Shown: positions 8,021 through 15,456 of the stretch, one piece after another
Position numbering within the stretch: position 1 is the first letter of the stretch
Layout: each line of letters begins with the position of its first letter
Source: an uncultured Clostridia bacterium
GTDB lineage: Bacteria > Bacillota > Clostridia > TANB77 > CAG-465
Length of the DNA: 17,270 nt
Assembly (NCBI GenBank): GCA_934130595.1
Contig: CAKOYF010000024.1
Coordinates: 1 to 17,270 of the forward strand
Direction: 5' to 3'
Notes under the pieces: model-generated
What the model was told of the DNA's origin: nothing
Seen by the model: only the letters and a program-made list of their open reading frames with translations
Database searches by the model: none
Program-made: the position numbers and the translations under genes

Positions 8021-8045
8021 AAAATTAGGAATAATTCCTAATTTT
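8021..8045. promoter_or_regulatory. Palindromic PerR-type operator upstream of perR-rbr
   Basis: Two perfect 11-base arms, AAAATTAGGAA and TTCCTAATTTT, flank a 3-base centre. The core TTAGGAAT-A-ATTCCTAA resembles the Fur/PerR box family (inverted repeats around one central base), although the GG/CC pair differs from the usual all-AT Per box. It lies 5 bases downstream of the -10 element, over the expected start site, and ends 13 bases before the perR ATG. That position suits repression by PerR of its own operon. Confidence 0.8.
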
Positions 8046-8050
8046 ATTTA

Positions 8051-8079
8051 ATTATATATTTTTTAACTTAATTTGTCAA
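8051..8079 (-). promoter_or_regulatory. Sigma-A promoter of perR-rbr
   Basis: On the minus strand a perfect TTGACA (8074-8079) and a perfect TATAAT (8051-8056) are spaced by 17 bases. The palindromic operator covers the predicted start site. Such a strong core promoter implies that expression is limited mainly by the repressor. Confidence 0.85.
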
Positions 8080-8110
8080 TAGATTTATAATTTATATTTT
8101 TTTTTGGCAT

Positions 8111-8140
8111 AAAAAAGAACGTGATTTTTAAATCACATTC
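8111..8140 (-). terminator. Terminator after the FxLYD-like membrane protein
   Basis: The arms 8117-8127 and 8130-8140 form an 11-base stem (GTGATTT/AAATCAC core, with one G-U pair on the minus-strand RNA). Six T follow on the minus strand (8111-8116). It starts 9 bases after the stop of the gene at 8150-8848. Confidence 0.78.
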
Positions 8141-8149
8141 CATATTTTA

Positions 8150-8848
8150 TTATTGAAATTTAGTATATACCTCTCTGAATTCTAAGTCACTATAACGAAC
8201 TATAGCTTTTTTACTATTGTAGTATGATGTATTTTCATCAATATCTGCTTCAAAACTTAGTTCTTTTCCAGGTTTTATGACTAATCCTTCGTCAAAGCAT
8301 CCAGCATATTCTAGAGTTTTTTGAATAATATTTCCTTCATTATCCATTAAAAAGAATATTACCTGTGAAGGATATAAATCTCTTTGAGAAGTATTTTTTA
8401 TCTTTCCTGTTACTTTTTTGCCATCATTTGTTATCTCTAAACTAATTTCATCTTCATTGTATGTTAGAATTTCATAGTTTATAGAGATTACTTTTAAATC
8501 TATATTGTTTTCTGTATTAAAAGCAACAAACTTATATGTTTCATCTGGCTGAATATCATACAATGTATATATTCCTTCTCCTAGAGTAAATTCTACACTT
8601 TTAAGTACCTTTCCAGATGTATTTTTTACTTCTACTTCATAGTTTTCACTATCATACTCTTTAAAGTATTTCTTTTGATAGTTCACTATTTCTAATGCAC
8701 TTTGATGAGTGTAACTTTCTTGTTTTTCTTCTTTTAACTGTGATGTTACTAATTCCTCATCTTTCTTATTAATTTTTACCGCACTAAATACTGTGCCTCC
8801 TACAACAATTCCTATTGTTGCTCCTACTAAAAAACTTTTTAGATTCAT
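8150..8848 (-). CDS. Membrane-anchored protein with an FxLYD-like extracellular domain, function unknown
   Basis: Residues about 4-25 of this 232-residue protein form one hydrophobic segment after a short MNLK start: a signal anchor or uncleaved signal, with no lipobox Cys. A charged, probably extended linker covers about 27-65. The rest looks like one or two beta-sandwich modules. KVTGKIKNTSQRDLYPSQVIFF, followed by DNEGNIIQKTLEYAG, resembles FxLYD-type domains (a G-x-V/I-x-N-T/S pattern, then D-x-x-G-x-I). An earlier stretch, VEVKNTSGKVLKSVEFTL, has the same kind of pattern. FxLYD-like domains occur on surface proteins of Gram-positive bacteria, and their roles are mostly unknown. Its start has AAGGAGAG upstream. 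It is a single-gene unit with its own promoter and terminator, so neighbours give no functional hint. The domain call is tentative. Confidence 0.75.
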   Translation of the reverse strand: MNLKSFLVGATIGIVVGGTVFSAVKINKKDEELVTSQLKEEKQESYTHQSALEIVNYQKKYFKEYDSENYEVEVKNTSGKVLKSVEFTLGEGIYTLYDIQPDETYKFVAFNTENNIDLKVISINYEILTYNEDEISLEITNDGKKVTGKIKNTSQRDLYPSQVIFFLMDNEGNIIQKTLEYAGCFDEGLVIKPGKELSFEADIDENTSYYNSKKAIVRYSDLEFREVYTKFQ

Positions 8849-8934
8849 CTGAATCTCTCCTTTCCTTATTAAAGGTTTTTATCTACGGTGTATTAACTAT
8901 TAAGTTTTACCCTTTTTATTTTTTTACAGTTTAT

Positions 8935-8963
8935 ATTATACCACTTTTTAGCTTTTATGTCAA
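8935..8963 (-). promoter_or_regulatory. Sigma-A promoter of the FxLYD-like protein gene
   Basis: On the minus strand TTGACA (8958-8963) and TATAAT (8935-8940) are separated by 17 bases, both perfect consensus. It is back to back with the plus-strand promoter at 9007-9035. The leader to the ATG at 8848 is about 80 bases, with no recognised motif. Confidence 0.85.
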
Positions 8964-9006
8964 CAAAGTGCAATATTTTGACTTATTTAAAGTTACATAA
9001 CTTTTA

Positions 9007-9035
9007 TTGACTAATGCATTAATGCATGATATAAT
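9007..9035 (+). promoter_or_regulatory. Sigma-A promoter of the disrupted HTH gene
   Basis: TTGACT (9007-9012) and TATAAT (9030-9035) are spaced by 17 bases on the plus strand. The spacer contains a perfect palindrome (9014-9027). A GGAGG ribosome site and an ATG follow about 45 bases later, so the full start signal set is intact. Confidence 0.82.
9014..9027. promoter_or_regulatory. Palindromic operator candidate inside the promoter spacer
   Basis: ATGCATTAATGCAT is a perfect 14-base palindrome lying wholly between the -35 and -10 boxes. A protein bound here would block RNA polymerase. The HTH protein formerly encoded downstream is the obvious candidate, but this is inference. Confidence 0.5.
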
Positions 9036-9086
9036 CATGGCATAGTTGTATTTTTATAACAGAAAATTAATATTGGAGGTGTTATA

Positions 9087-9535
9087 ATGGCTAAAAATAA
9101 GTTAACAAATACAGACATTTTAAATATCTGTAACAGGTACGTTTCAAGCTCAGATTCTTTAGACGAGATTTCTAAAGATTATAATTGCTCAGCAAGTCAC
9201 ATATCTAAAACTATTTACAAAGCAATTATATTCCGGTATTATTGATCTAAATATGGCTAACAAAATTATGCTAACCGCTTCAAATAACATGAATAAAAAA
9301 ATGCAAGAGATGCGGTTTTAGGCATAAATCTTACAAGGTAGAAAGGAAATATAAACAACTTATGGAAAAAGCTACTGAGAGAAAAAAACTACTTTCTATG
9401 ATTGAAGATTTGGAGTACAAGCTTTCTACGTATGATTCAACATACTCGGATGCTGATGATTTCGTATCAAAACAAGATTTAGAAAGTAACTTGTTTAGAC
9501 TCCAAGAAAAACTAAAAGAGATTGAAAAAGTCTAA
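9087..9535 (+). pseudogene. Disrupted small HTH plus coiled-coil gene (two apparent 1-base insertions)
   Basis: An ATG at 9087 with GGAGG upstream opens a 52-codon frame ending at TGA 9243-9245. It encodes a helix-turn-helix-like stretch (SLDEISKDYNCSASHISKTI). The coding signal continues in the next frame from about 9235 (GIIDLNMANKIMLTASNN) to TAG 9319-9321. It then continues in the third frame (RHKSYKVERKYKQLMEKATE) to TAA 9533-9535, ending in a Lys/Glu/Leu-rich coiled coil. Removing one base near 9228-9233 and one T in the TTTT at 9316-9319 restores a single frame of 148 codons. Each break shifts the frame by one base in the same direction. The layout recalls small phage- or element-derived DNA-binding proteins, but I do not recognise the family. 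It is the only plus-strand gene. The first 52 codons could still be translated. Sequencing error cannot be excluded. Confidence 0.75.
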
Positions 9536-9537
9536 AA

Positions 9538-9571
9538 AAATAGAGTTGGTTTTAATTAACCAACTCTATTT
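9538..9571. terminator. Bidirectional terminator between the disrupted gene and eno
   Basis: A perfect 14-bp inverted repeat (9538-9551 and 9558-9571, TAGAGTTGGTT/AACCAACTCTA core) surrounds a 6-base loop. It has T-rich sequence on the plus-strand 3' side (TCTTATTTTT) and a run of A upstream that reads as T on the minus strand. It sits just after the plus-strand stop at 9535 and 26 bases after the eno stop, so it can end both converging transcripts. Confidence 0.9.
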
Positions 9572-9597
9572 CTTATTTTTAAGTTAAATATATCTAA

Positions 9598-10914
9598 TTA
9601 TTTTTTAATGTTAAAGAATACATTTTCTCCATTGTATTGAGCAACAGATCCTAATTCTTCTTCAATTCTCATTAATTGGTTATATTTACATACTCTATCT
9701 GTTCTTGATGGAGCACCAGTTTTAATTTGACCAGCGTTCATACCAACAACTAGATCTGCAATTGTTGTATCTTCTGTTTCACCAGATCTGTGTGATACTA
9801 CTGCAGTATATCCAGCTCTATTTGCCATTTTAATAGCATCTAAAGTTTCTGTAATTGTACCAATTTGATTTAATTTGATTAAGATTGAGTTTGCTACTCC
9901 AAGTTTAATTCCTTTTGCAAGTCTTTCTGTATTTGTAACGAATAAATCATCACCTACTAATTGAACTTTGTTTCCAAGTTTTTCTGTAAGTAATTTCCAT
10001 CCATCCCAGTCTTCTTCAGCAAGTGCATCTTCAAGAGAAATTAATGGATATTTTTCTACCATATCTTCCCAGAATGCAACCATTTCTTCTCTAGTATATA
10101 ATTTATCTGTTTTCCAGAAATAGTAGCTTCCTTCTTTACCAATTTTCTTAGCTTCATCATACATTTCTGTAGCTGCAGCATCAATTGCTAGTTTGAAATC
10201 TACACCTGGTTTGTATCCAGCTTTTTCTATAGCTTTAACTATAAATTGGAAAGCTTCTTCATCTGAAGATAAGTTTGGAGCAAATCCACCTTCATCACCA
10301 ACAGATGTTGCAAGTCCAGCTTCTTTTAATACTGATTTTAAGTTGTGGAAAACTTCAGCACACATTCTTAAAGCTTCTTTAAATGATGGTGCACCAACTG
10401 GCATGATCATGAATTCTTGAATGTTAACTGTGTTATCTGCATGTTTACCACCATTTAAGATGTTCATCATTGGAACTGGTAGTTCTTTACCGTTAACTCC
10501 ACCTAAGTAATTATATAAACTAACTCCTAAAGCTTCAGCAGCAGCTCTTGCTACAGCAATAGAAACTCCAAGAATAGCATTTGCACCTAATTTACCTTTG
10601 TTTGGTGTTCCATCTAGTGCAATCATAGCTTCGTCAATTTCAACTTGATCTAAAGCATTCATTCCTTCAATTTCTGGTGCAATAATGTCATTAACATTAT
10701 CTACAGCTTTTTGAGTTCCTTTTCCTAAATATCTAGTTTTGTCTCCATCTCTTAATTCAACTGCTTCAAAAGCTCCTGTTGATGCTCCTGATGGAACTGC
10801 TGCACGTCCTACGAATCCTCCGTCTACTACTACTTCAACTTCTACTGTAGGATTTCCTCTTGAGTCTAAAATCTCTCTTGCATATACTGTGTCAATTTGT
10901 AAGTATTGTTTCAT
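9598..10914 (-). CDS. eno: Enolase
   Basis: Enolase converts 2-phosphoglycerate to phosphoenolpyruvate in the cytoplasm. The 438-residue protein is full length for a bacterial enolase. Magnesium ligands appear as Asp245 (AIDAAATE), Glu295 (SLEDAL) and Asp322 (GDDLFVTN). Catalytic Glu208 (GDEGGF) and Lys347 are in place. The enolase signature ILIKLNQIGTITET is at 344-357, and the flexible loops (PSGASTGAFEA) are intact. The ATG has an AAGGAGGA site. It is the last gene of the glycolytic cluster, 40 bases after the uncharacterised zinc-knuckle gene, and is followed by a strong terminator. Codon use favours AT-rich but very regular codons, as expected for a highly expressed gene. Confidence 0.98.
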   Translation of the reverse strand: MKQYLQIDTVYAREILDSRGNPTVEVEVVVDGGFVGRAAVPSGASTGAFEAVELRDGDKTRYLGKGTQKAVDNVNDIIAPEIEGMNALDQVEIDEAMIALDGTPNKGKLGANAILGVSIAVARAAAEALGVSLYNYLGGVNGKELPVPMMNILNGGKHADNTVNIQEFMIMPVGAPSFKEALRMCAEVFHNLKSVLKEAGLATSVGDEGGFAPNLSSDEEAFQFIVKAIEKAGYKPGVDFKLAIDAAATEMYDEAKKIGKEGSYYFWKTDKLYTREEMVAFWEDMVEKYPLISLEDALAEEDWDGWKLLTEKLGNKVQLVGDDLFVTNTERLAKGIKLGVANSILIKLNQIGTITETLDAIKMANRAGYTAVVSHRSGETEDTTIADLVVGMNAGQIKTGAPSRTDRVCKYNQLMRIEEELGSVAQYNGENVFFNIKK

Positions 10915-10954
10915 TTAAAATTCCTCCTTATACTTAACTAAAAATTTATACAAA

Positions 10955-11815
10955 CTACATAATATCACGTAGTTTTTGCCTTCTTTTTCTTTCTTCTGCT
11001 CTTTGAAGTAATTCATTTTTTCTAGTTTGATATTTTTGTTCAATTTCTTTTTGATACTCTTCTTTTCTTATCTTTGCATCTTGTCTATCATATTCTCTAA
11101 TTCTTTGCTTTAATTCATAATCTGGAATAGCAAATTGATTATCTTCTATATAGTACTCTAATTCAGCTTTATATAATTCATCTTCTTCAATATTTTCAGT
11201 ATATTCATTAATTATCTCTTCAGATTTTTCATTGTATTTATATACTTCAAGTATTCCATCAGAAAGCTCATATATTGTTTTTCTAAAATCTAACCAATCT
11301 ATATCTAAGTCTTTTCCATATCTTTTAACAATGTTTCTAGACATATATGAAAACAAAGCTACAAATCTTTTTGGAGATATCTCTTTATTAAACAATCTCT
11401 CTTTTAAGTCCTTGGCTAATTCCTTTAAGTCATCCTTTATCTGGTCTATTTTTTTAGATCTGATTTTTTGTTGTCTTTGTTCTTCTTTTTTAGCCTTTTC
11501 TTTTTGCTTTTTTTCTAAATACTTTTCGTATTCTTCTTTTGTTGCAATATCATATAATACTGCTTTACCGCAATTAGGACATTTTAACTTCAAAGGCTCA
11601 TTACTAATTATATAATGATTAAGAGGTTGAATATATTTTGGTGGGTTTGTAAGATCATACATAAAACCGCATAATCTACAAACAAATATTTTGCTTTTTG
11701 ATTCTTCTTCATTATCTTCTTCTGCTGTTTCATTAAATTTTTCAATTCCTTTTACAACATCAGCCCAATAATCACTCGAAGATTTTGTTTGATATTTTTC
11801 TTCATCAAAATCCAT
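10955..11815 (-). CDS. Uncharacterised zinc-knuckle and coiled-coil protein within the glycolytic operon
   Basis: I do not recognise this 286-residue protein. Residues 1-42 are acidic. IFVCRLCGFMYD at 43-54 and LKCPNCGKAV at 77-86 give two CxxC pairs (C46/C49 and C79/C82). The first resembles the rubredoxin first knuckle (CxxCGxxYD), so the pair may bind zinc or iron in a rubredoxin-like or zinc-ribbon fold. Residues about 92-145 form a strongly charged K/E/Q coiled coil. About 148-235 is mixed helical (FVALFSYMSRNIVKRYGKDL), and the last 50 residues are another R/K/E-rich helix ending RRQKLRDIM. No signal peptide or membrane segment is visible, so it is cytoplasmic. It starts 30 bases after gpmI, ends 40 bases before eno, and lies on the same strand with no terminator between, so it should be co-expressed with both. 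A structural, RNA-binding or regulatory role is possible, but nothing in the sequence decides. Confidence 0.85.
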   Translation of the reverse strand: MDFDEEKYQTKSSSDYWADVVKGIEKFNETAEEDNEEESKSKIFVCRLCGFMYDLTNPPKYIQPLNHYIISNEPLKLKCPNCGKAVLYDIATKEEYEKYLEKKQKEKAKKEEQRQQKIRSKKIDQIKDDLKELAKDLKERLFNKEISPKRFVALFSYMSRNIVKRYGKDLDIDWLDFRKTIYELSDGILEVYKYNEKSEEIINEYTENIEEDELYKAELEYYIEDNQFAIPDYELKQRIREYDRQDAKIRKEEYQKEIEQKYQTRKNELLQRAEERKRRQKLRDIM

Positions 11816-11845
11816 AAATTCTTCCCCCTCTTAATAACTGTTTTT

Positions 11846-13384
11846 TTAATCTAATTCTACTAATGGTTCACCTGTCATTTCAGATGGAATTTCTTCACCC
11901 ATCATTTTTAATAATGTTGGTGTTAAATCACAAAGTCTTCCTGATTTAACAGATTTTACTCTGTCTGATACAACAATTAGTGGAACATCGAATGTTGAAT
12001 GTGAAGTTATAGGTTCACCAGTTTTTAAATCTAGCATTTGTTCACAGTTTCCGTGATCTGCTGTTATTAAAGCTTCTCCTCCTACTTCTTCTATTTTAGA
12101 TATTACTCTTCCAACACACTTGTCTAAAGCTTCAACAGCTTCAATTGTTTTTTCAAGATTTCCTGTGTGCCCAACCATATCACCATTTGCATAGTTTACT
12201 ATTATTACATCACAGCTTTTTTCTTCAATAACCTTTATTAAGTTATCTGTTACTTCATAAGCAGACATCTCTGGTTTTAAATCATAAGTTGCAACTTTTG
12301 GTGAACTAATTAATATTCTCTTTTCACCAGGATATGGTTCTTCTTTACCACCATTAAAGAAAAATGTTACGTGCGCATATTTTTCTGTTTCAGCTATTCT
12401 TAATTGTGTATATCCTTTTTTAGAAATATACTCTCCAAAAGTATTAACTAAAACTTGTGGTTTATATGCTACTAAAACATTTTTTATTGTTTCATCATAT
12501 TGTGTCATTGTAACAAATACTAAATTGTTAATTTTCTTTGTTTCAAATCCATCAAAATTTGGTAGCATAAATGCTTTAGTAAGTTCTCTTGCTCTATCTG
12601 GTCTAAAGTTAAAGTAAATTACTGAATCATTATCTCCTACTGTTGCAAGAGGTTTATCTTCTGAATCTGTTATTACTACTGGTTTAACAAATTCATCAAA
12701 TTCTTGTGATTCATATGAAGTCTCAATTGCTTTTTGTGCAATCTTAAATTCTTCACCTTTACCATATGCTATAGCATCATATGCAAGTTTTACTCTTTCC
12801 CATCTATTATCTCTATCCATTGCATAATATCTTCCTGATAGAGTAGCTATTTTTCCTACACCAATTTCTTTCATTTTTTCTTCAAGCTTTTTGATGTATT
12901 CTACAGCTGAAGTTGGTGGTGTATCTCTTCCATCTAAAAGAGCATGTACATATACATTTTCTATACCTTCTCTTTTAGCCATTTCAAGTAATGCAAATAA
13001 ATGATCAATATGTGCATGTACTCCACCATCTGATACAAGACCTAAAAGATGTAATGAAGAGTTATGATCTTTTACATTTTTCATTGCTTTTTTTAATTCT
13101 TCATTATTATAAAAATCTCCATCTTGTATTTCTTTTGTTATTCTTGTTAATTCCTGATATACAATTCTTCCTGCTCCAATGTTAGTATGACCAACTTCTG
13201 AATTTCCCATTTGTCCTTCTGGAAGTCCTACAGCCATACCACTTGTTTGAATATATGTATTTGGATATTTCATTATTAATCTGTCGATATTAGGAGTATT
13301 TGCTAATTTGAAAGCATTTCCTTTCTCTTCATCATTTAATCCAACACCATCCATAATCATAAGTAAATATTGTCTATTTTTCAT
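11846..13384 (-). CDS. gpmI: 2,3-bisphosphoglycerate-independent phosphoglycerate mutase
   Basis: The enzyme interconverts 3- and 2-phosphoglycerate using two manganese ions and a phosphoserine intermediate. At 512 residues it has the normal length of the alkaline-phosphatase-superfamily type. Asp12 (MDGVG) and the phosphorylated Ser62 (GQMGNSEVGH) mark the metal site. His123 (VSDGGVHAHIDH), Asp151/Arg153/Asp154 (LLDGRDTPP) and Lys335 contact substrate. Asp402, His406 (NGDMVGHTG) and Asp443/His444 (TADHGN) complete the metal ligands. The ATG at 13384 has GAAGG upstream. It lies 54 bases after tpiA. This is the cofactor-independent enzyme rather than GpmA. Confidence 0.98.
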   Translation of the reverse strand: MKNRQYLLMIMDGVGLNDEEKGNAFKLANTPNIDRLIMKYPNTYIQTSGMAVGLPEGQMGNSEVGHTNIGAGRIVYQELTRITKEIQDGDFYNNEELKKAMKNVKDHNSSLHLLGLVSDGGVHAHIDHLFALLEMAKREGIENVYVHALLDGRDTPPTSAVEYIKKLEEKMKEIGVGKIATLSGRYYAMDRDNRWERVKLAYDAIAYGKGEEFKIAQKAIETSYESQEFDEFVKPVVITDSEDKPLATVGDNDSVIYFNFRPDRARELTKAFMLPNFDGFETKKINNLVFVTMTQYDETIKNVLVAYKPQVLVNTFGEYISKKGYTQLRIAETEKYAHVTFFFNGGKEEPYPGEKRILISSPKVATYDLKPEMSAYEVTDNLIKVIEEKSCDVIIVNYANGDMVGHTGNLEKTIEAVEALDKCVGRVISKIEEVGGEALITADHGNCEQMLDLKTGEPITSHSTFDVPLIVVSDRVKSVKSGRLCDLTPTLLKMMGEEIPSEMTGEPLVELD

Positions 13385-13438
13385 TATCCAAAACCTTCAC
13401 TTTCTAGCTTTTTTAGCATTAATATTATATCATTATTT

Positions 13439-14185
13439 TTAATAATTTACAATAGCTACGAAATCATTAGTTAGACTTGCTCCACCTACTAATGCTCCAT
13501 CAATATCACTCATATTTAATATTTCATTTGCATTTGCTGGCTTTACACTTCCACCATATTGAATTCTTACATTTTGAGCTACTTCTTCACTATACATATT
13601 TGATATAACGTTTCTAATATGTTTACACATTTCGTTTGCTTGTTCTGCAGTAGCAGTTTTACCTGTGCCGATAGCCCATATTGGTTCGTATGCAACAACA
13701 ACCTTATTTTTGATTGATTGTTCATCTATTCCATCTAAAGATTCTTTTACTTGCTTTTCAACTACTTCAAACATTTTGTTGCTTTCTCTTTCTTCTAGAG
13801 TTTCACCAACGCAAACTATAGGCGCTATATCTTTTTCTAGTAGTTTCTTAGCTTTTTTATTTACGATTTCGTTTGTTTCATTAAAGTATTGTCTTCTTTC
13901 ACTATGTCCGACGATACAATAACTAACTCCAACAGCAGAAAGCATATTTACAGATGTTTCACCAGTATATGCACCTTTGTCTTCAAAATATACATTTTGT
14001 GCACCAAGCTTAATGTTTGTTCCATCTATTGCATCACTTACTCTATCTAGAGATACAAAGTTAGGACATATAACAACATCTACTTCATCAGTATTGATTC
14101 TGTCTTTTATTTCCATAACAAAATTTTCAGCTTTGTTTACACAATAATTCATTTTCCAGTTTCCTGCAATTATCTTCTTTCTCAT
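13439..14185 (-). CDS. tpiA: Triose-phosphate isomerase
   Basis: The enzyme interconverts dihydroxyacetone phosphate and glyceraldehyde 3-phosphate. The 248-residue protein has the complete active site: Lys11 (GNWKMN), His94 (CIVGHSERR) and the general base Glu167 (AYEPIWAIGTGKTAT, which also contains the phosphate-gripping loop). The late phosphate-binding YGGSVKP and GALVGGAS motifs are present. The gene begins 15 bases after pgk, with AAAGGAG before its ATG. Length and order match the usual clostridial gap-pgk-tpiA-gpmI-eno cluster. Confidence 0.98.
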   Translation of the reverse strand: MRKKIIAGNWKMNYCVNKAENFVMEIKDRINTDEVDVVICPNFVSLDRVSDAIDGTNIKLGAQNVYFEDKGAYTGETSVNMLSAVGVSYCIVGHSERRQYFNETNEIVNKKAKKLLEKDIAPIVCVGETLEERESNKMFEVVEKQVKESLDGIDEQSIKNKVVVAYEPIWAIGTGKTATAEQANEMCKHIRNVISNMYSEEVAQNVRIQYGGSVKPANANEILNMSDIDGALVGGASLTNDFVAIVNY

Positions 14186-14200
14186 AAATATACTCCTTTA

Positions 14201-15388
14201 CTATTCGTCTTTATCTTCTAATGCTTCAATTCCTGGTAATTTTTTACCTTCCATGAATTCTAATGATGCTCCACCGCCTGTAGAAACATGGCTCATTTCT
14301 TTTTCAAGTCCAGCTTTTTCTACTGCAGCAGCACTATCTCCTCCACCTATAATAGTTATTGCTTCACTATTTGCCATAGCATTTGCAATTTCATTTGTTC
14401 CTGTTGCAAATTTATCTATTTCAAATACACCTACTGGTCCATTCCATACAACTGTTCCAGCAAGATCTATTTCTTTTCTAAATAATTCTATTGTTTTTGG
14501 TCCAATATCTAATCCCATATATCCTTCTGGAATATCATAAGGATCACATACAACAGTATTAGCATTTTCGTTCATATCATCTGCAGCTACAGTATCTACA
14601 GGAATTATCATTTTTACATTTTTGTCTTTAGCTTTTTGTAAAATTTCTTTTGCTACTTCGATTTTATCATCTTCACACAAAGATTTACCAATATTTCCTC
14701 CTTGTGCTTTGATGAATGTAAACATCATAGCTCCACCTATTAATAATGTATCTACTTTATCTAATAAATTAGTAAGTACTGCAATTTTACTTGATACTTT
14801 TGAACCACCAACTATAGCAACAAGTGGCCTTTGTGGATTATTTATTCCGCCATCAAGTGCTGCAATTTCTTTTTCTATTAAAAATCCTGCAACTGATGGT
14901 AAATAATGTGTAACTCCTTCAGTAGATGCATGTGCTCTGTGCGCACTTCCAAATGCATCATTTACAAATATTTCACCTAAAGAAGCTAATTTTCTTGCAA
15001 ATTCAGCATCATTTTTTTCTTCTTCTTCATACATTCTTGTATTTTCTAGAAGACATACATCTCCGTCTTTCATTGACATCACATATTCTTTTGTTTCATC
15101 TGATGTTATATCTTTTAAAAGTTTAACATCTTTATCTAGTAGCTCAGATAATCTTTTAGCTACTGGAGCTAAACTTTTATTTTGTCCTGTTTTTCCTAAG
15201 TGTGAGCAAAGAATAACTCTTGCACCTGCATTAATTAAGTAATTAATTGTTTTTAAAGATTCAACTATTCTTTTATCACTTGTAATCTTAGAAGGATCTT
15301 CTTTACTAAGTGGAACATTAAAATCACATCTAACAAGTACTCTTTTTCCTCCCACTTGAACATCTCTTACTGTTTTTTTGTTTAACAT
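14201..15388 (-). CDS. pgk: Phosphoglycerate kinase
   Basis: The kinase transfers phosphate from 1,3-bisphosphoglycerate to ADP, the first ATP-forming step of glycolysis. The 395-residue protein has the N-domain substrate site (VRCDFNVPL at 19-27, CSHLG, and NDAFGSAHRAHAS). It also has the C-domain nucleotide site (VGGSKVSSKI, WNGPVGVFE, GGGDSAAAV) and the C-terminal HVSTGGGASLEF hinge region. Its ribosome site is AAGGAGAG. It follows gap by 68 bases, and that gap holds a terminator-like hairpin, so its transcription may depend partly on readthrough from gap. Confidence 0.98.
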   Translation of the reverse strand: MLNKKTVRDVQVGGKRVLVRCDFNVPLSKEDPSKITSDKRIVESLKTINYLINAGARVILCSHLGKTGQNKSLAPVAKRLSELLDKDVKLLKDITSDETKEYVMSMKDGDVCLLENTRMYEEEEKNDAEFARKLASLGEIFVNDAFGSAHRAHASTEGVTHYLPSVAGFLIEKEIAALDGGINNPQRPLVAIVGGSKVSSKIAVLTNLLDKVDTLLIGGAMMFTFIKAQGGNIGKSLCEDDKIEVAKEILQKAKDKNVKMIIPVDTVAADDMNENANTVVCDPYDIPEGYMGLDIGPKTIELFRKEIDLAGTVVWNGPVGVFEIDKFATGTNEIANAMANSEAITIIGGGDSAAAVEKAGLEKEMSHVSTGGGASLEFMEGKKLPGIEALEDKDE

Positions 15389-15410
15389 ATTATTCTCTCC
15401 TTATTTTATG

Positions 15411-15450
15411 AAAAAATAAGCTGGCATAGTATAACCCATAACCAGCTTAT
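15411..15450 (-). terminator. Terminator-like hairpin between gap and pgk
   Basis: ATAAGCTGG (15416-15424) and CCAGCTTAT (15442-15450) form a perfect 9-bp stem around a 17-base loop, followed on the minus strand by six T. It begins 6 bases after the gap stop. Because pgk follows on the same strand with no clear promoter of its own in the remaining 20 bases, this is probably a leaky terminator or an mRNA-stabilising hairpin that raises gap output relative to the rest of the operon. Confidence 0.7.
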
Positions 15451-15456
15451 AATATT

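Noticed and set aside
8815..9000. Plus-strand open frame of 61 codons over the divergent promoter
   Set aside because: It overlaps the start and promoter of the 8150-8848 gene, has no ribosome site, and is a chance AT-rich frame.
13385..13438. Possible hairpin or promoter between tpiA and gpmI
   Set aside because: Only a 3-4 bp stem (GCT/AGC) can form, and no -35/-10 pair with correct spacing was seen.
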